Shown here in pieces: positions 53,811 through 63,090 of a DNA stretch of 64,000 nt. Origin of the DNA: Lacinutrix neustonica (GTDB lineage: Bacteria > Bacteroidota > Bacteroidia > Flavobacteriales > Flavobacteriaceae). The position numbers were made by a program, and so were the translations under genes. The notes below the pieces were generated by a model. The model did no database searches. It saw only the letters and a list, made by a program, of their open reading frames with translations, and was not told the DNA's origin. The DNA is taken from the NCBI RefSeq assembly GCF_026625145.1, contig NZ_CP113088.1, forward strand, positions 1,839,501 through 1,903,500, read 5' to 3'. The first letter of the stretch is position 1; each line of letters starts with the position of its first letter.

Positions 53811-54870
53811 ATGAAATTCATTCGCCTTCTCTTGATTAACCTCGCAGTCCTATCGGGACTTTTATTAATTTTAGGTCTGATGGCGTATTTTATGGAGGCC
53901 AATCGAATAAAAGCCTTTTTTACCTTTAAGCAACCCAAGCAAGCTCAATACTTTATACCTGACTCCACTGCTATTTTCATACACAAACCGAATATCATAA
54001 TTTATGATCATTGGGGAACGCCACAGCAACAAATGTCTACAGAACGGCGCACGAATAATTTTGGGTTTCGTGAAGACGAAGACATTATAGAAAAGCAACC
54101 AAACGAGTTTCGCATATTGGTAACAGGCGATTCACATACAGACGGGGTTTTAAAACACAATACCCAATCTTTTATCAACCTATGGGAAAAAAAATTAAAC
54201 GCGTCGGACAGTACAAGGTATTATAATTGCATTAATGGTGGTGTCGGCTATTATACGTTTCGTAACTATTACGGCTTTTTAGAGAAATATAAAACGTTGA
54301 AGCCTGAAATTTTTGTAATCAATGTCTTTACAGGAAACGACTTTCGTGAAGCGGCCATTTTTGAAGATGATCGTACTAGCGTTCCCAATGTATATAGAAG
54401 TTTGAGTATGCGTGTTTGTAGGAAAATACAATCAAAAGCACAGAAAAGTATTCCTTACAATCAGGGTTTGGAACAAATTCTATTCTATAAATACTTTCCG
54501 AGAAGAGAAAAAACGTACACTAGCTCTATCAAAACAATATCTTTTGAAGATTAAACACCTGTGCGAAGCAGAAAATATTCGATTGATCGTTACTTTATTA
54601 CCTTCTAAAATAGATGTGAATCCCGCTTTTCGAAACTATGTACAAGAATTACATCATTTGGATGATGAAACAATAAATACAAATGCGCATTTGAGTAACG
54701 CATTATCCAATTGGTTAAATGAAGAAAACATTGAATACTTAAACTTACAACCGGCATTAGAACGCGCTACCGAAAAAGTTTTTTGGGATCAAGATTTACA
54801 CATCAACACGAATGCCCATAGCATTATTGGTAAACTATTATATAAAAACATTTCACCGTTGTCGCATTGA
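53811..54870 (+). CDS. Membrane-anchored SGNH hydrolase (interrupted)
   Basis: About 352 residues. The N-terminal helix (LLLINLAVLSGLLLILGLMAYF) is followed by an SGNH domain: ILVTGDSHTDG (block I), CINGGVGYYTFRNYYG (block II), INVFTGNDFREA (block III) and DQDLHINTNAHSIIGKLL (Asp and His, block V). The frame is broken at 54498-54503 (CCGAGA for CCAGA) after YKYFP. Such proteins in polysaccharide loci are usually O-acetyl esterases or transferases. Confidence 0.82.
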
Positions 54871-54899
54871 CAGTAAACAATTTACATACTAAAAAAACC

Positions 54900-56527
54900 T
54901 CAGCGCTTATTTATAACCTTTTTATATAACGTCGCATCTCGCAGCAAGTACATTTTTCCCTTACCTGGTAACCAACGCGTATAGTTATAGTCTTTAATCA
55001 CTTGGTCTTCTTTATTGGGTTTAAAGACCAAGGTATAGATAGGCGTTACATCTTTCCACCATTGCTCTTGCTCTTCAGAAAAATGGTACCACGTAACAAA
55101 TTCGACACCGCCTTGAATATGATTCTCCGAAACTCCGAATCCATAAGGCCATTAATTGCATTCCAGCGAACGCGGTTCCACGATAAATAATCGTGTGTCG
55201 CACAAACTGAGAACCAAGTAAGGGCACCTAAAAAACCAAATGCCATATATTGATACCAAAGTTTTGGGATTTCCTGAGAATTCGCAGCTAAAAAAACAAT
55301 GGCAATAGGAAATAACGGTAGCAAATAGCGATCGTACACCCCTACCAACAAAAACGGTGTGAGGTACACGGTAAAAAACACAAACGACAATAATACGATT
55401 GGAGAAATTGTTATTTTATTAAATACAGAAACCACCATGCCTCTGATGTGAAAAAGAAGTGCAATACTTGAAAACACCCCAATTGTGGTCACGATTAGCC
55501 AAAATAATTCGGGTGCATGTGGCGCTGGACTCGTCGTGAAATTTCCAGCATGATCATGGAGTGTGGTTGGACCCACACCAAAATCAATCCAAATATTATC
55601 TAAACTGGGTAACACTTTCCCTATTTTAATTAATATGCTGGTAATAAGTACCGTCCAAATAAGCGCCCAAATTTTATAACCTTTAAACGTATATCGACTG
55701 ATATAAAAAATTGATATAGGTGCCAATAAGAACCCGATATAAGCCAAGCACCGAAAAAAATAGGATAAAATTAAAATAATTAATTTTATATCTATATTTC
55801 TAATGCTTTCCAGTAATAATTTAAACTTAGAATTATACCGTTCTTGTAACAAATCATGGGACTCCATAAAATAGGAAAAAAGCATGGCAAAAATAATGAG
55901 AACAAACAAAGGTGACATGGCTTTAGCTATGTTTTCTAATGTTCGCTTTTTCGTTAAGAGTACAGTAATCAACCAAACTACTGGAAAAACCCAGGCCAAT
56001 TGACGTATTAAAAAGGCCCAACAGCAAAAGAAAATAGCCCAAAATATAGAGTGCCAAGACTCTGTTTTTATGGCTTTAGCATAAAAATAAAAACACCAAA
56101 TAGTCATGCAATAGAAAGGAACATCGGTCATAAACGAAAACGATAACGATAAAAATATTGGATTCATCATGCATAGAACCGTTCCAAACAAGTTCATCCA
56201 GCGCGAAACACGAGCAAGTTTAAAGAGTTCGTAAATGCCGAGAATAGTTGCAAATCCCATCAACAGCGTTGACCAACGCAAAACGGTAAACGAAAAACCA
56301 AATAGCTTGGTAAAGAAATAGCCCCAATAGACATGACCTACCAAGGTCATTTCTCCCCAATTGTAGAGTTTTAAATACCCTTCTTCACGAAGCGTTTTAA
56401 CAGATTTTCCATAACACCAATCGTCGTTTAATGGGAAATCACCCATAGGATTAATAATAGCAATAATTGCCAACCATAAGAGCAATAAACCGAATTGGTC
56501 TTGGTGTTTTTTAAAAAATCTAATCAT
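54900..56527 (-). CDS. GT39-like polytopic membrane glycosyltransferase (interrupted)
   Basis: About 542 residues with some 11 transmembrane helices. The first periplasmic loop has GDFPLNDDWCYGKSVKTL, with the two adjacent Asp residues expected of PMT/GT39 GT-C enzymes. The frame breaks near its end at 55135-55138 (CCGA for CCAGA), after NGLMDS. Repair continues GVSENHIQGGVEFVTWY and ends at the TGA at 54900-54902. The gene starts 4 bp inside the end of the SGNH gene upstream, so the two are coupled. Confidence 0.8.
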
Positions 56528-57645
56528 TTTTTATAGTAGCTAAAATAGGATTCAATTTGCGCCTTCGCAAAGGCGTTCCCTGCTTCGCTCCAATGCCCGT
56601 CACATGATAAAAATAAGGCCTCATAATCTTCCGTAGAAAGATTTTTGGTAAGGGGCAACAAGTCTAAATATTCTACACCCATAGCATCACAAACACTTTT
56701 TAATTGTTTGCCAAGCGGATTTTTTCCATGTCTACGATAGGCTTTTATCTCCTTAAATATTGGAATAGTATATACCATTACCGGTCGCTCCCCCGCCAGT
56801 TTTTTAATGGCTTCTAGCGCATAGCGCATGCGATTGAATTGCTTCTCAGAATAATTAAAATAGCTGGGAACTTTAGAAGCTGCTAGCAGCTTATCATCAG
56901 GGATGGTCTGCACTTTTTGAATAGCACGTACATACCGATACATGTTATAGGAATAAGTGAAATTCTTTAATACCTTATGGATGAACCCTTGCTTTCTTGG
57001 ACGTGCTTTCGATTTGTGAATACTATCGGTATAATACACCAATTCATAGTTGGGATACGTTCCATCTAAAAACGGTTGGTAGCGATCGCCACCAACACGT
57101 AAATTTATTTCGTAATCATCGTCAATAAAATCGTTTGAAGGTAAAAGACTCACTAAAACGGCTTCGTGTTTATACTTGCGCGCCAAAGTTTTATACAACA
57201 TCATGTACTGCGTAGGGCCAAAATTTCCAGCCATACCATAATTCAAGTGTGGAATACCGGTTTCCCTTTCAAGCAAATTCGTCAAACGATCTTCTTGACT
57301 AACACCAATACCCTCGATAAACGAATCCCCTAAAGCCACCACTCTTTTAGTTTCGCCATTTATTTCTCGTTCTTGGTCACGAAATCCTTTTGAATTAGAC
57401 TCATAAACCACATCAAAACAATATTTCTTCTGTCGATAGCTCGCATTTGGTAAATGTATTGTACCAAAATCTTCATTTAAATCAAACCAAAAATGCTGTG
57501 TATTTTGAAATGTATAGGTGGGTAACTCTATTTTGATTTCAGCAACACGAATGTAGATTGACAATACAGTTTCGAGTAAAAAAAACGTAATTCCGAAGAT
57601 GAGTATTAGATTTTTTATTAGTTTAATGATCTTGTTTTTGAGCAA
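56524..57645 (-). CDS. Membrane-anchored SGNH hydrolase
   Basis: About 373 residues. The N-terminal helix (LILIFGITFFLLETVLSIYI) is followed by an SGNH domain: VALGDSFIEGIGVS (block I), NYGMAGNFGPTQYMML (block II), LLPSNDFIDDDYE (block III) and FLSCDGHWSEAGNAFAK (Asp-x2-His, block V). I place the start at the TTG at 57645, giving LLKNKIIKL. The upstream TTG at 57681 lies inside the likely promoter (57679-57686). It overlaps the downstream GT39-like gene by 4 bp. Confidence 0.82.
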   Translation of the reverse strand: MLKNKIIKLIKNLILIFGITFFLLETVLSIYIRVAEIKIELPTYTFQNTQHFWFDLNEDFGTIHLPNASYRQKKYCFDVVYESNSKGFRDQEREINGETKRVVALGDSFIEGIGVSQEDRLTNLLERETGIPHLNYGMAGNFGPTQYMMLYKTLARKYKHEAVLVSLLPSNDFIDDDYEINLRVGGDRYQPFLDGTYPNYELVYYTDSIHKSKARPRKQGFIHKVLKNFTYSYNMYRYVRAIQKVQTIPDDKLLAASKVPSYFNYSEKQFNRMRYALEAIKKLAGERPVMVYTIPIFKEIKAYRRHGKNPLGKQLKSVCDAMGVEYLDLLPLTKNLSTEDYEALFLSCDGHWSEAGNAFAKAQIESYFSYYKK

Positions 57646-57678
57646 AGCGTATCTTTTGGTAATTTGATCTGATGGAAA

Positions 57679-57686
57679 CAAATATA
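57679..57686 (-). promoter_or_regulatory. Putative -7 box (TATATTTG) for the SGNH-GT39 pair
   Basis: The minus strand reads TATATTTG, an exact TAnnTTTG match, 34 bp upstream of the TTG start I chose. It argues against the more upstream TTG at 57681, which would lie in the box. Confidence 0.5.
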
Positions 57687-57775
57687 CAGCCTACGGGATA
57701 AGATTCTTTATTAGTCTTGAAAAAAATAGATTTACCTACTACTTGATGTATATTTATCACGAAGTTAGAATATGA

Positions 57776-58750
57776 ATGAAACAGACAAAATTTAAAATTA
57801 TTTCAATAATTATTGGGCTTGTGTTCAGTGCTTTTTTAGGTGAGTTTTTGGCTCGTGTATATTTTTTTGGCCCTGCAGCATTTTCATATTCACGCACGAA
57901 TTCATTTGGTATATTAGACAATTTCGGCCTATTAAAATATTCTGATTCTGATGAGCTAAAATATGAGTTGCTACCAAATTTAGACACTAAATACAAACTT
58001 GCCGATTTTCATACCAATGCGGAAGGTTTCCGCGATCGGAATCATGAAGTAAATGCAACGACGACTAAAATTGCGGTTTTGGGCGATTCATTTACCATGG
58101 GAACGGGTGTTTCGCAAGATGAAATGTACGTGACACAAACAGAAAAAGCCTTAAATAAACAAGATGCAAGGACAACCTATGAAGTGTTTAACTTTGGCGT
58201 TTACGGCTTCGCGCTGACGAATTATAAAACGATTTTAGATCGAAATGTACTAAAACACCGTCCTGATTTAGTGGTGATTGGATTTTGTGCTTCTAACGAT
58301 CATTATGAACCAGGAACGGATTTTTCAATAGACGATTTCACCATAAAACCAAAGAAAAATGTGTTACGGGATTCGTATTTAAAAAAACTATTACAGGTCA
58401 AATTAAATGCGCAAGAACATAAACCTGTGACTTACGAACCTTATCATGTGCTATACATTGACAAGCAGTTTCAAAAATTCCAAAACACTTTAGAGCAACT
58501 CCATACCAAAGGACTTATTTTTTATATGGATTTAGTGTACGACCCTACTCGAATAGCACAAATAAAAGATTTAGCTCAGAAAAACGGATTACTATTTTTA
58601 GATGTTTCCGAATTTTTTTACGGTAAAAATCTACCAAAATACATTGTAAACGAATTAGATCCACATCCAAATGGAAAAGCGAATCAAATATTTGCAAACA
58701 AGCTATCAAGTTATATTTTAGCCAATAGAAACGAAATATTCAACAAATAA
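57776..58750 (+). CDS. Membrane-anchored SGNH hydrolase
   Basis: 324 residues. N-terminal helix IISIIIGLVFSAFLGEFLA, then the SGNH domain: VLGDSFTMGTGVSQDEMYV (block I), NFGVYGFALTNYKTIL (block II), GFCASNDHYE (block III) and LDPHPNGKANQIFANKL (Asp-x-His, block V). It is closely related in block I to the SGNH protein at 56524 (GDSF-x-GTGVSQ-type). Its stop overlaps the ATG of the next radical SAM gene by one base, so the two are coupled. Confidence 0.85.
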   Translation: MKQTKFKIISIIIGLVFSAFLGEFLARVYFFGPAAFSYSRTNSFGILDNFGLLKYSDSDELKYELLPNLDTKYKLADFHTNAEGFRDRNHEVNATTTKIAVLGDSFTMGTGVSQDEMYVTQTEKALNKQDARTTYEVFNFGVYGFALTNYKTILDRNVLKHRPDLVVIGFCASNDHYEPGTDFSIDDFTIKPKKNVLRDSYLKKLLQVKLNAQEHKPVTYEPYHVLYIDKQFQKFQNTLEQLHTKGLIFYMDLVYDPTRIAQIKDLAQKNGLLFLDVSEFFYGKNLPKYIVNELDPHPNGKANQIFANKLSSYILANRNEIFNK

Positions 58751-60253
58751 TGGGAAATAAGATTATCATTTTCAATCCAAGAAGCGCTAATGCAAAGCAT
58801 CGATTGCCAAATACAATTATTCAGGTTGGTGCTGCCATTCATGGAAAATATGACTATGTTTTTATAGACGGAAATATGGAGGACGATCCATGGGAGACGA
58901 TTTCTAAATATTTTGCTACTGGAGAATATAAGTATTTCTGTTTGACCATCATGCCTGGTCCACAATTGAAGCAAGCGATTCCTTACGCCGAGAAAACTTA
59001 AAGAATTGTATCCGGAAATTATCAATATTTGGGGTGGTTATTTTGCTTCGAATCAATATAAAGTATGTATGAACTCGGGTATGTTGACTATATTATTAGC
59101 GGCCCAGGAGATAATACTTTCCCAAAGCTGTTAGATGTATTAGAGGGTAACAGTGATAAAAACCTAATGCTCATTCGCAATCTTATTTTTAAAAATGAAG
59201 ACGGTAAAATCATACAAACCGTAAAAGAAGCTTTGCTAGACCAAGATTCGTTACCACAATACCCTTATACCTATTTTAATACCTTCTATCCATTGGAGAA
59301 CTATTTAGCAAAGACCTTCATGGGAAAGAAAACCTTTGCCTATCACTCCAGTATGGGATGCCCTTTTACGTGTTCCTTTTGTGCCGTGGTTCCCATTTAT
59401 AATGCAAAATGGAAAGCAAAAGCAGCACCGACTATCTATAAAGATTTAAAATATTTTAAGGAAAAATACAATATTGATGCTGTAGAATTTCATGATAATA
59501 ATTTTTTTACATCGAAGAAACGGGTGATGGAATTTTCTAAACTTGTGATAGATGATAATATCGAATGGTGGGGAGAAGGTCGTATTGACACGATTAACAA
59601 ATATTCGGATGAAGAACTACATTACATGCGAAAAGCAGGTTGTCGCATGATATTTTTGGGTGCTGAAACTGGTAACGACGAAGTCTTGAAACAAATGAAT
59701 AAAGGCGGCACACAGTCGGGTGAAATGATTAAAAGTTTTGTGAAGCGCATGAAAGCTGTTGATATTATTCCGAGAACTTTCGTTCGTACTAGGATTACCT
59801 GGTGATAGCGAAAAAAAGGTGTATGAGCAGATTTTGTGGGACATTAATTTTATTCGTGAAATTAAAATAATTAATCCCGAGGCAGAAATTATTATTTATC
59901 TGTATAGCCCTGTCCCAACAGAAGGTTCAGAACTCTACCAACAGATTGTAGATGCCGGTTTCTCGTTTCCTTTAACCTTAGAAGAATGGATTGAACCAAG
60001 TTGGGAAAAGTTTGATTTGCGAAGAAACCCATTAACCCCTTGGTTAAAACCCTATATGGTAGATACAATTCAAAATTTTGAAACCGTGTTAAATGGCTGT
60101 TATCCAACAGTTTCCGATTTTAGAATTAAAGGTTACAAAAAATGGATACTTAAAATGGTTTCAGGCTATCGTTTTAAACATGGCTGGTACAAGTTTCCTT
60201 ATGAAATCAAAGTATTGCATAAAATTTGGAAATACCGTCAGCCGAGAAATTGA
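58750..60253 (+). CDS. B12-binding-type radical SAM protein, fourth in the window (interrupted)
   Basis: About 500 residues. The cobalamin-binding part has IIIFNPRSANAKHRLPNT and WGGYFASNQY. The radical SAM part has SSMGCPFTCSFC, FHDNNFFTSKKRV and GAETGNDEVLKQM. Breaks at CCAGA sites: 58988-58993 (IPYA/RKLKE), 59074-59079 (CMNS/GYVDY) and 59770-59775 (VDIIP/ELSFVLGLPGD). Their net shift is +1, and repair gives an uninterrupted protein. It is coupled to the SGNH gene before it and followed by a methyltransferase after 30 bp. Confidence 0.82.
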
Positions 60254-60283
60254 AGGATTCTATTCAGAATAACCCCTATAAAC

Positions 60284-60940
60284 ATGTTTAAGAAACTAAA
60301 AAAAATGGCTTTCCCAATTGCCAAATTAGTGTTCGACACTTATCATTTAAAACAACGTACCTACACGTATGAAGGCATTCAAATCGCAATTAATCCGGAG
60401 GTGTTTCCGCCAAATTTTACTATAAGCACAAAAATTCTCCTCGATTATGTAAAATCGCTTAGGCTTCAAAATAAAACATTTTTAGAACTGGGGTGTGGTT
60501 CAGGAATTTTGTCCCTTTTTGCCGCTTCTAAAAAAGCAATAGTAACAGCTTCCGATATCAATCGAGTTGCAATCGAAACATTAAAAGAAGCTTCTAAAAA
60601 AAACAAAATACCTATAACCGTTGTGTATTCAGACTTATTTGAGAACCTTTTAAATAAAACGTTTGATTATATTATTATCAATCCCCCCTATTATCCAAAA
60701 GCCCCAAAAAACATTAAAGAGCATGCTTGGTTTTGTGGCGACAATTTTGAATATTTTGAAAAATTATTTGCGCAACTTCCACAACACATTTCACCGAATA
60801 CTTTAATGATATTATCTGAAGACTGCGAGATTGAACACATCAAACAACTCGCTTTCAAAAACAAACTATCCCTTAAGTTAATTTCAAAAAAAAGCGTTCT
60901 AAAAGAGAAAAATTATATCTTTAATATTGAAAAAATATAA
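60284..60940 (+). CDS. HemK-like class I methyltransferase
   Basis: 218 residues. Motif I is FLELGCGSGILSLFAASK with VTASDINRVAIETLKEAS, and the N-P-P-Y motif (IIINPPYYPKAP) marks an enzyme methylating an amide or amino nitrogen. No membrane helix. It sits between the radical SAM gene and an acyltransferase gene, only 5 bp before the latter. Confidence 0.85.
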   Translation: MFKKLKKMAFPIAKLVFDTYHLKQRTYTYEGIQIAINPEVFPPNFTISTKILLDYVKSLRLQNKTFLELGCGSGILSLFAASKKAIVTASDINRVAIETLKEASKKNKIPITVVYSDLFENLLNKTFDYIIINPPYYPKAPKNIKEHAWFCGDNFEYFEKLFAQLPQHISPNTLMILSEDCEIEHIKQLAFKNKLSLKLISKKSVLKEKNYIFNIEKI

Positions 60941-60945
60941 CCCGT

Positions 60946-61911
60946 TTGAAAGCAACTTCACGCAATATACTACTAGACATTTTCAAAATTATTGTAGCCT
61001 TATTTGTGATTGCTTTGCACTGCCGTTTTTTATTAGATCTCAACCCAATTATTTATCAAATTTTTGGAAACGGAATTTTTAAAATTGCTATCCCTCTTTT
61101 TTTCTGTGTTAATGGTTTCTTTTTATTTAATGTTTTTAAACGAAATCACATTAAAATTTGGGTAAAACGTGTTGGTGTTTTATACGTTATTTGGATGTTA
61201 ATCTATTCTTATTTACGGGTATATCTCAATGATTTTAATCTTCTAAAAATGATTGCTATATTCTTATTTGGCTTCAATCATTTGTGGTATTTGGCGGCTC
61301 TCTTTTTAGGAGGGATATTACTTTATCCCTTTCGAAACGCCTCAAACAATGTGTTGATCATAAGCGCCATTTGTTTATATTCCATAGGGATAATCATTCA
61401 ATATCTGGGCGTGCTTCATGAGTTGGCTAGGTTTCCTCTGCTCGATAAATTAATGAGCTATCCGCCTTTACATAGAAATTTTTTATTTTACGCCTGGCCT
61501 TTTTTAAGTATTGGTTATGTTATTAGACGTAGTAATTTTCACACTAAATTCAAAAAAGCTACTGTTATCATTTTAATTAATATTAGTTTTCTAGCGCTAG
61601 TTATAGATTGTTTGGTTAATTTTTACTATTTATCACATGAAGTCATTCTTAATATGAATCTTTCTTTTTTATTATTTGGTCCTGTGTTATTAATTACCGC
61701 ATTTTCTTTCCAAGTAAGGTCAAAACTAAATAGTAAACTATTATCCTCTTATTCTATTGCCATTTATTTAGTACATCCATTAATTATATTTCTAATTTTT
61801 AATGTTGTTACTTTGTCACAGACAGCATTAACTGTTGCCACGATTATACTATCTGTGATTGCAAGTTATTTCCTGATTTGGCTGAATAGCAAATTAAAAT
61901 ACATTTTATAA
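60946..61911 (+). CDS. Acyltransferase family 3 membrane protein
   Basis: 321 residues with about ten transmembrane helices. The N-terminal helix has ILLDIFKIIVALFVIALHCRF with the family His, and FFCVNGFFLFN and FGFNHLWYLAALF follow. Such proteins O-acetylate surface glycans. It starts at a TTG 5 bp after the methyltransferase stop and precedes an SGNH hydrolase; acyltransferase-3/SGNH partners often work together in glycan O-acetylation. Confidence 0.85.
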   Translation: MKATSRNILLDIFKIIVALFVIALHCRFLLDLNPIIYQIFGNGIFKIAIPLFFCVNGFFLFNVFKRNHIKIWVKRVGVLYVIWMLIYSYLRVYLNDFNLLKMIAIFLFGFNHLWYLAALFLGGILLYPFRNASNNVLIISAICLYSIGIIIQYLGVLHELARFPLLDKLMSYPPLHRNFLFYAWPFLSIGYVIRRSNFHTKFKKATVIILINISFLALVIDCLVNFYYLSHEVILNMNLSFLLFGPVLLITAFSFQVRSKLNSKLLSSYSIAIYLVHPLIIFLIFNVVTLSQTALTVATIILSVIASYFLIWLNSKLKYIL

Positions 61912-61923
61912 ACGGTTTTATTA

Positions 61924-63090
61924 GTGAAAAACAAACTTAAATTGACGTCTATTTTATTCAGAAATTGCCTTCTTATTTTTCTTTTATTAGAAATTGGCTT
62001 AGGTGTTTTTTATAATTATCACGATGAAAATGGTATTGATTCTAATACCAAAAAACTTATTGCATCCGGGGCCTTTGGAGATTTGAACGATGAAACTATC
62101 AAAGAGATTTATAGAGAACTTCGACAACAAGATATGTTATGGGAACCCTATCTACATTATCGCTTCAAACCAATGAATGGTAAACATAATACCATTGACG
62201 AAAACGGTATTCGGAAAACCTTAAATCTCAGTTTAAAAGATTCAACATCAGCCATAAAAATATTTTGTTTTGGAGGCTCTACTATGTACAGTGCTGGAGC
62301 TCGTGACGCGTATACCATTCCTTCAGAATTATCTAAATTGATCCACAAGGCGTTTCCAAATAAGAATGTAGAGATTACTAATTTTGGTTGTCATGGATAT
62401 ACGCGAGCTACTGAGAATATTCAATTACAAAGAGAACTCATTAAAAATAACGTCCCCGATATTGTCATTTTCTATGATGGTGTTAATGAAGTTATTTCTG
62501 CACATCAAAATAATGAAGCGGGATTACCCACGAATGCTTATAACCGTAAAAAAGAATTCAAAATTGCACACAATTACAAAAAACGTATTGAATTGATGAT
62601 TACTTCTAGTAATCTTTACCGATTTATTACTACGCTACAGCGAAAAATATCTAGTAATTCTCCCTATAAACAATTAGGACAACGATCAGATAGTTTAGCA
62701 ACAGACATTGCAGATACGTATTTGGGTTACGTAAAAATCTCAAAAAGCTTAGAAAACACCTACCGTTTTAAGGTTTTTAACTTTTTACAACCCGTCATTT
62801 ATTCAAAAAAGAATCTAACAACAGCAGAAAAGGGTTATTATAAAGACCAACAATACTATGAAAATCTGTATAACTTATCTTATGAAGTGATTAGAAAAGA
62901 TTCACTAATGTCTAACGATAGCACATTTGTAGATATTAGCAATGTGTTCGATACTTCTAAAAAAACAATATATTGTGACTTTTGCCACACTAGTGAACGG
63001 GGTAATCAATTGGTTGCCGAGCGCATTTTTAAATATATAAAACCAGTAATTAGAAAAAGAATAATCCCTGTTTTATTAATATTAATTTAA
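61924..63090 (+). CDS. Membrane-anchored SGNH hydrolase
   Basis: 388 residues, GTG start. N-terminal helix (ILFRNCLLIFLLLEIGLGVF), then a lumenal SGNH domain: IFCFGGSTMYSAG (block I), NFGCHGYTRATENIQL (block II), FYDGVNEVIS (block III) and CDFCHTSERGNQLVAERIF (Asp-x2-His, block V). It follows the acyltransferase-3 gene by 12 bp and overlaps the convergent SGNH gene by 9 bp. Confidence 0.85.
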   Translation: MKNKLKLTSILFRNCLLIFLLLEIGLGVFYNYHDENGIDSNTKKLIASGAFGDLNDETIKEIYRELRQQDMLWEPYLHYRFKPMNGKHNTIDENGIRKTLNLSLKDSTSAIKIFCFGGSTMYSAGARDAYTIPSELSKLIHKAFPNKNVEITNFGCHGYTRATENIQLQRELIKNNVPDIVIFYDGVNEVISAHQNNEAGLPTNAYNRKKEFKIAHNYKKRIELMITSSNLYRFITTLQRKISSNSPYKQLGQRSDSLATDIADTYLGYVKISKSLENTYRFKVFNFLQPVIYSKKNLTTAEKGYYKDQQYYENLYNLSYEVIRKDSLMSNDSTFVDISNVFDTSKKTIYCDFCHTSERGNQLVAERIFKYIKPVIRKRIIPVLLILI

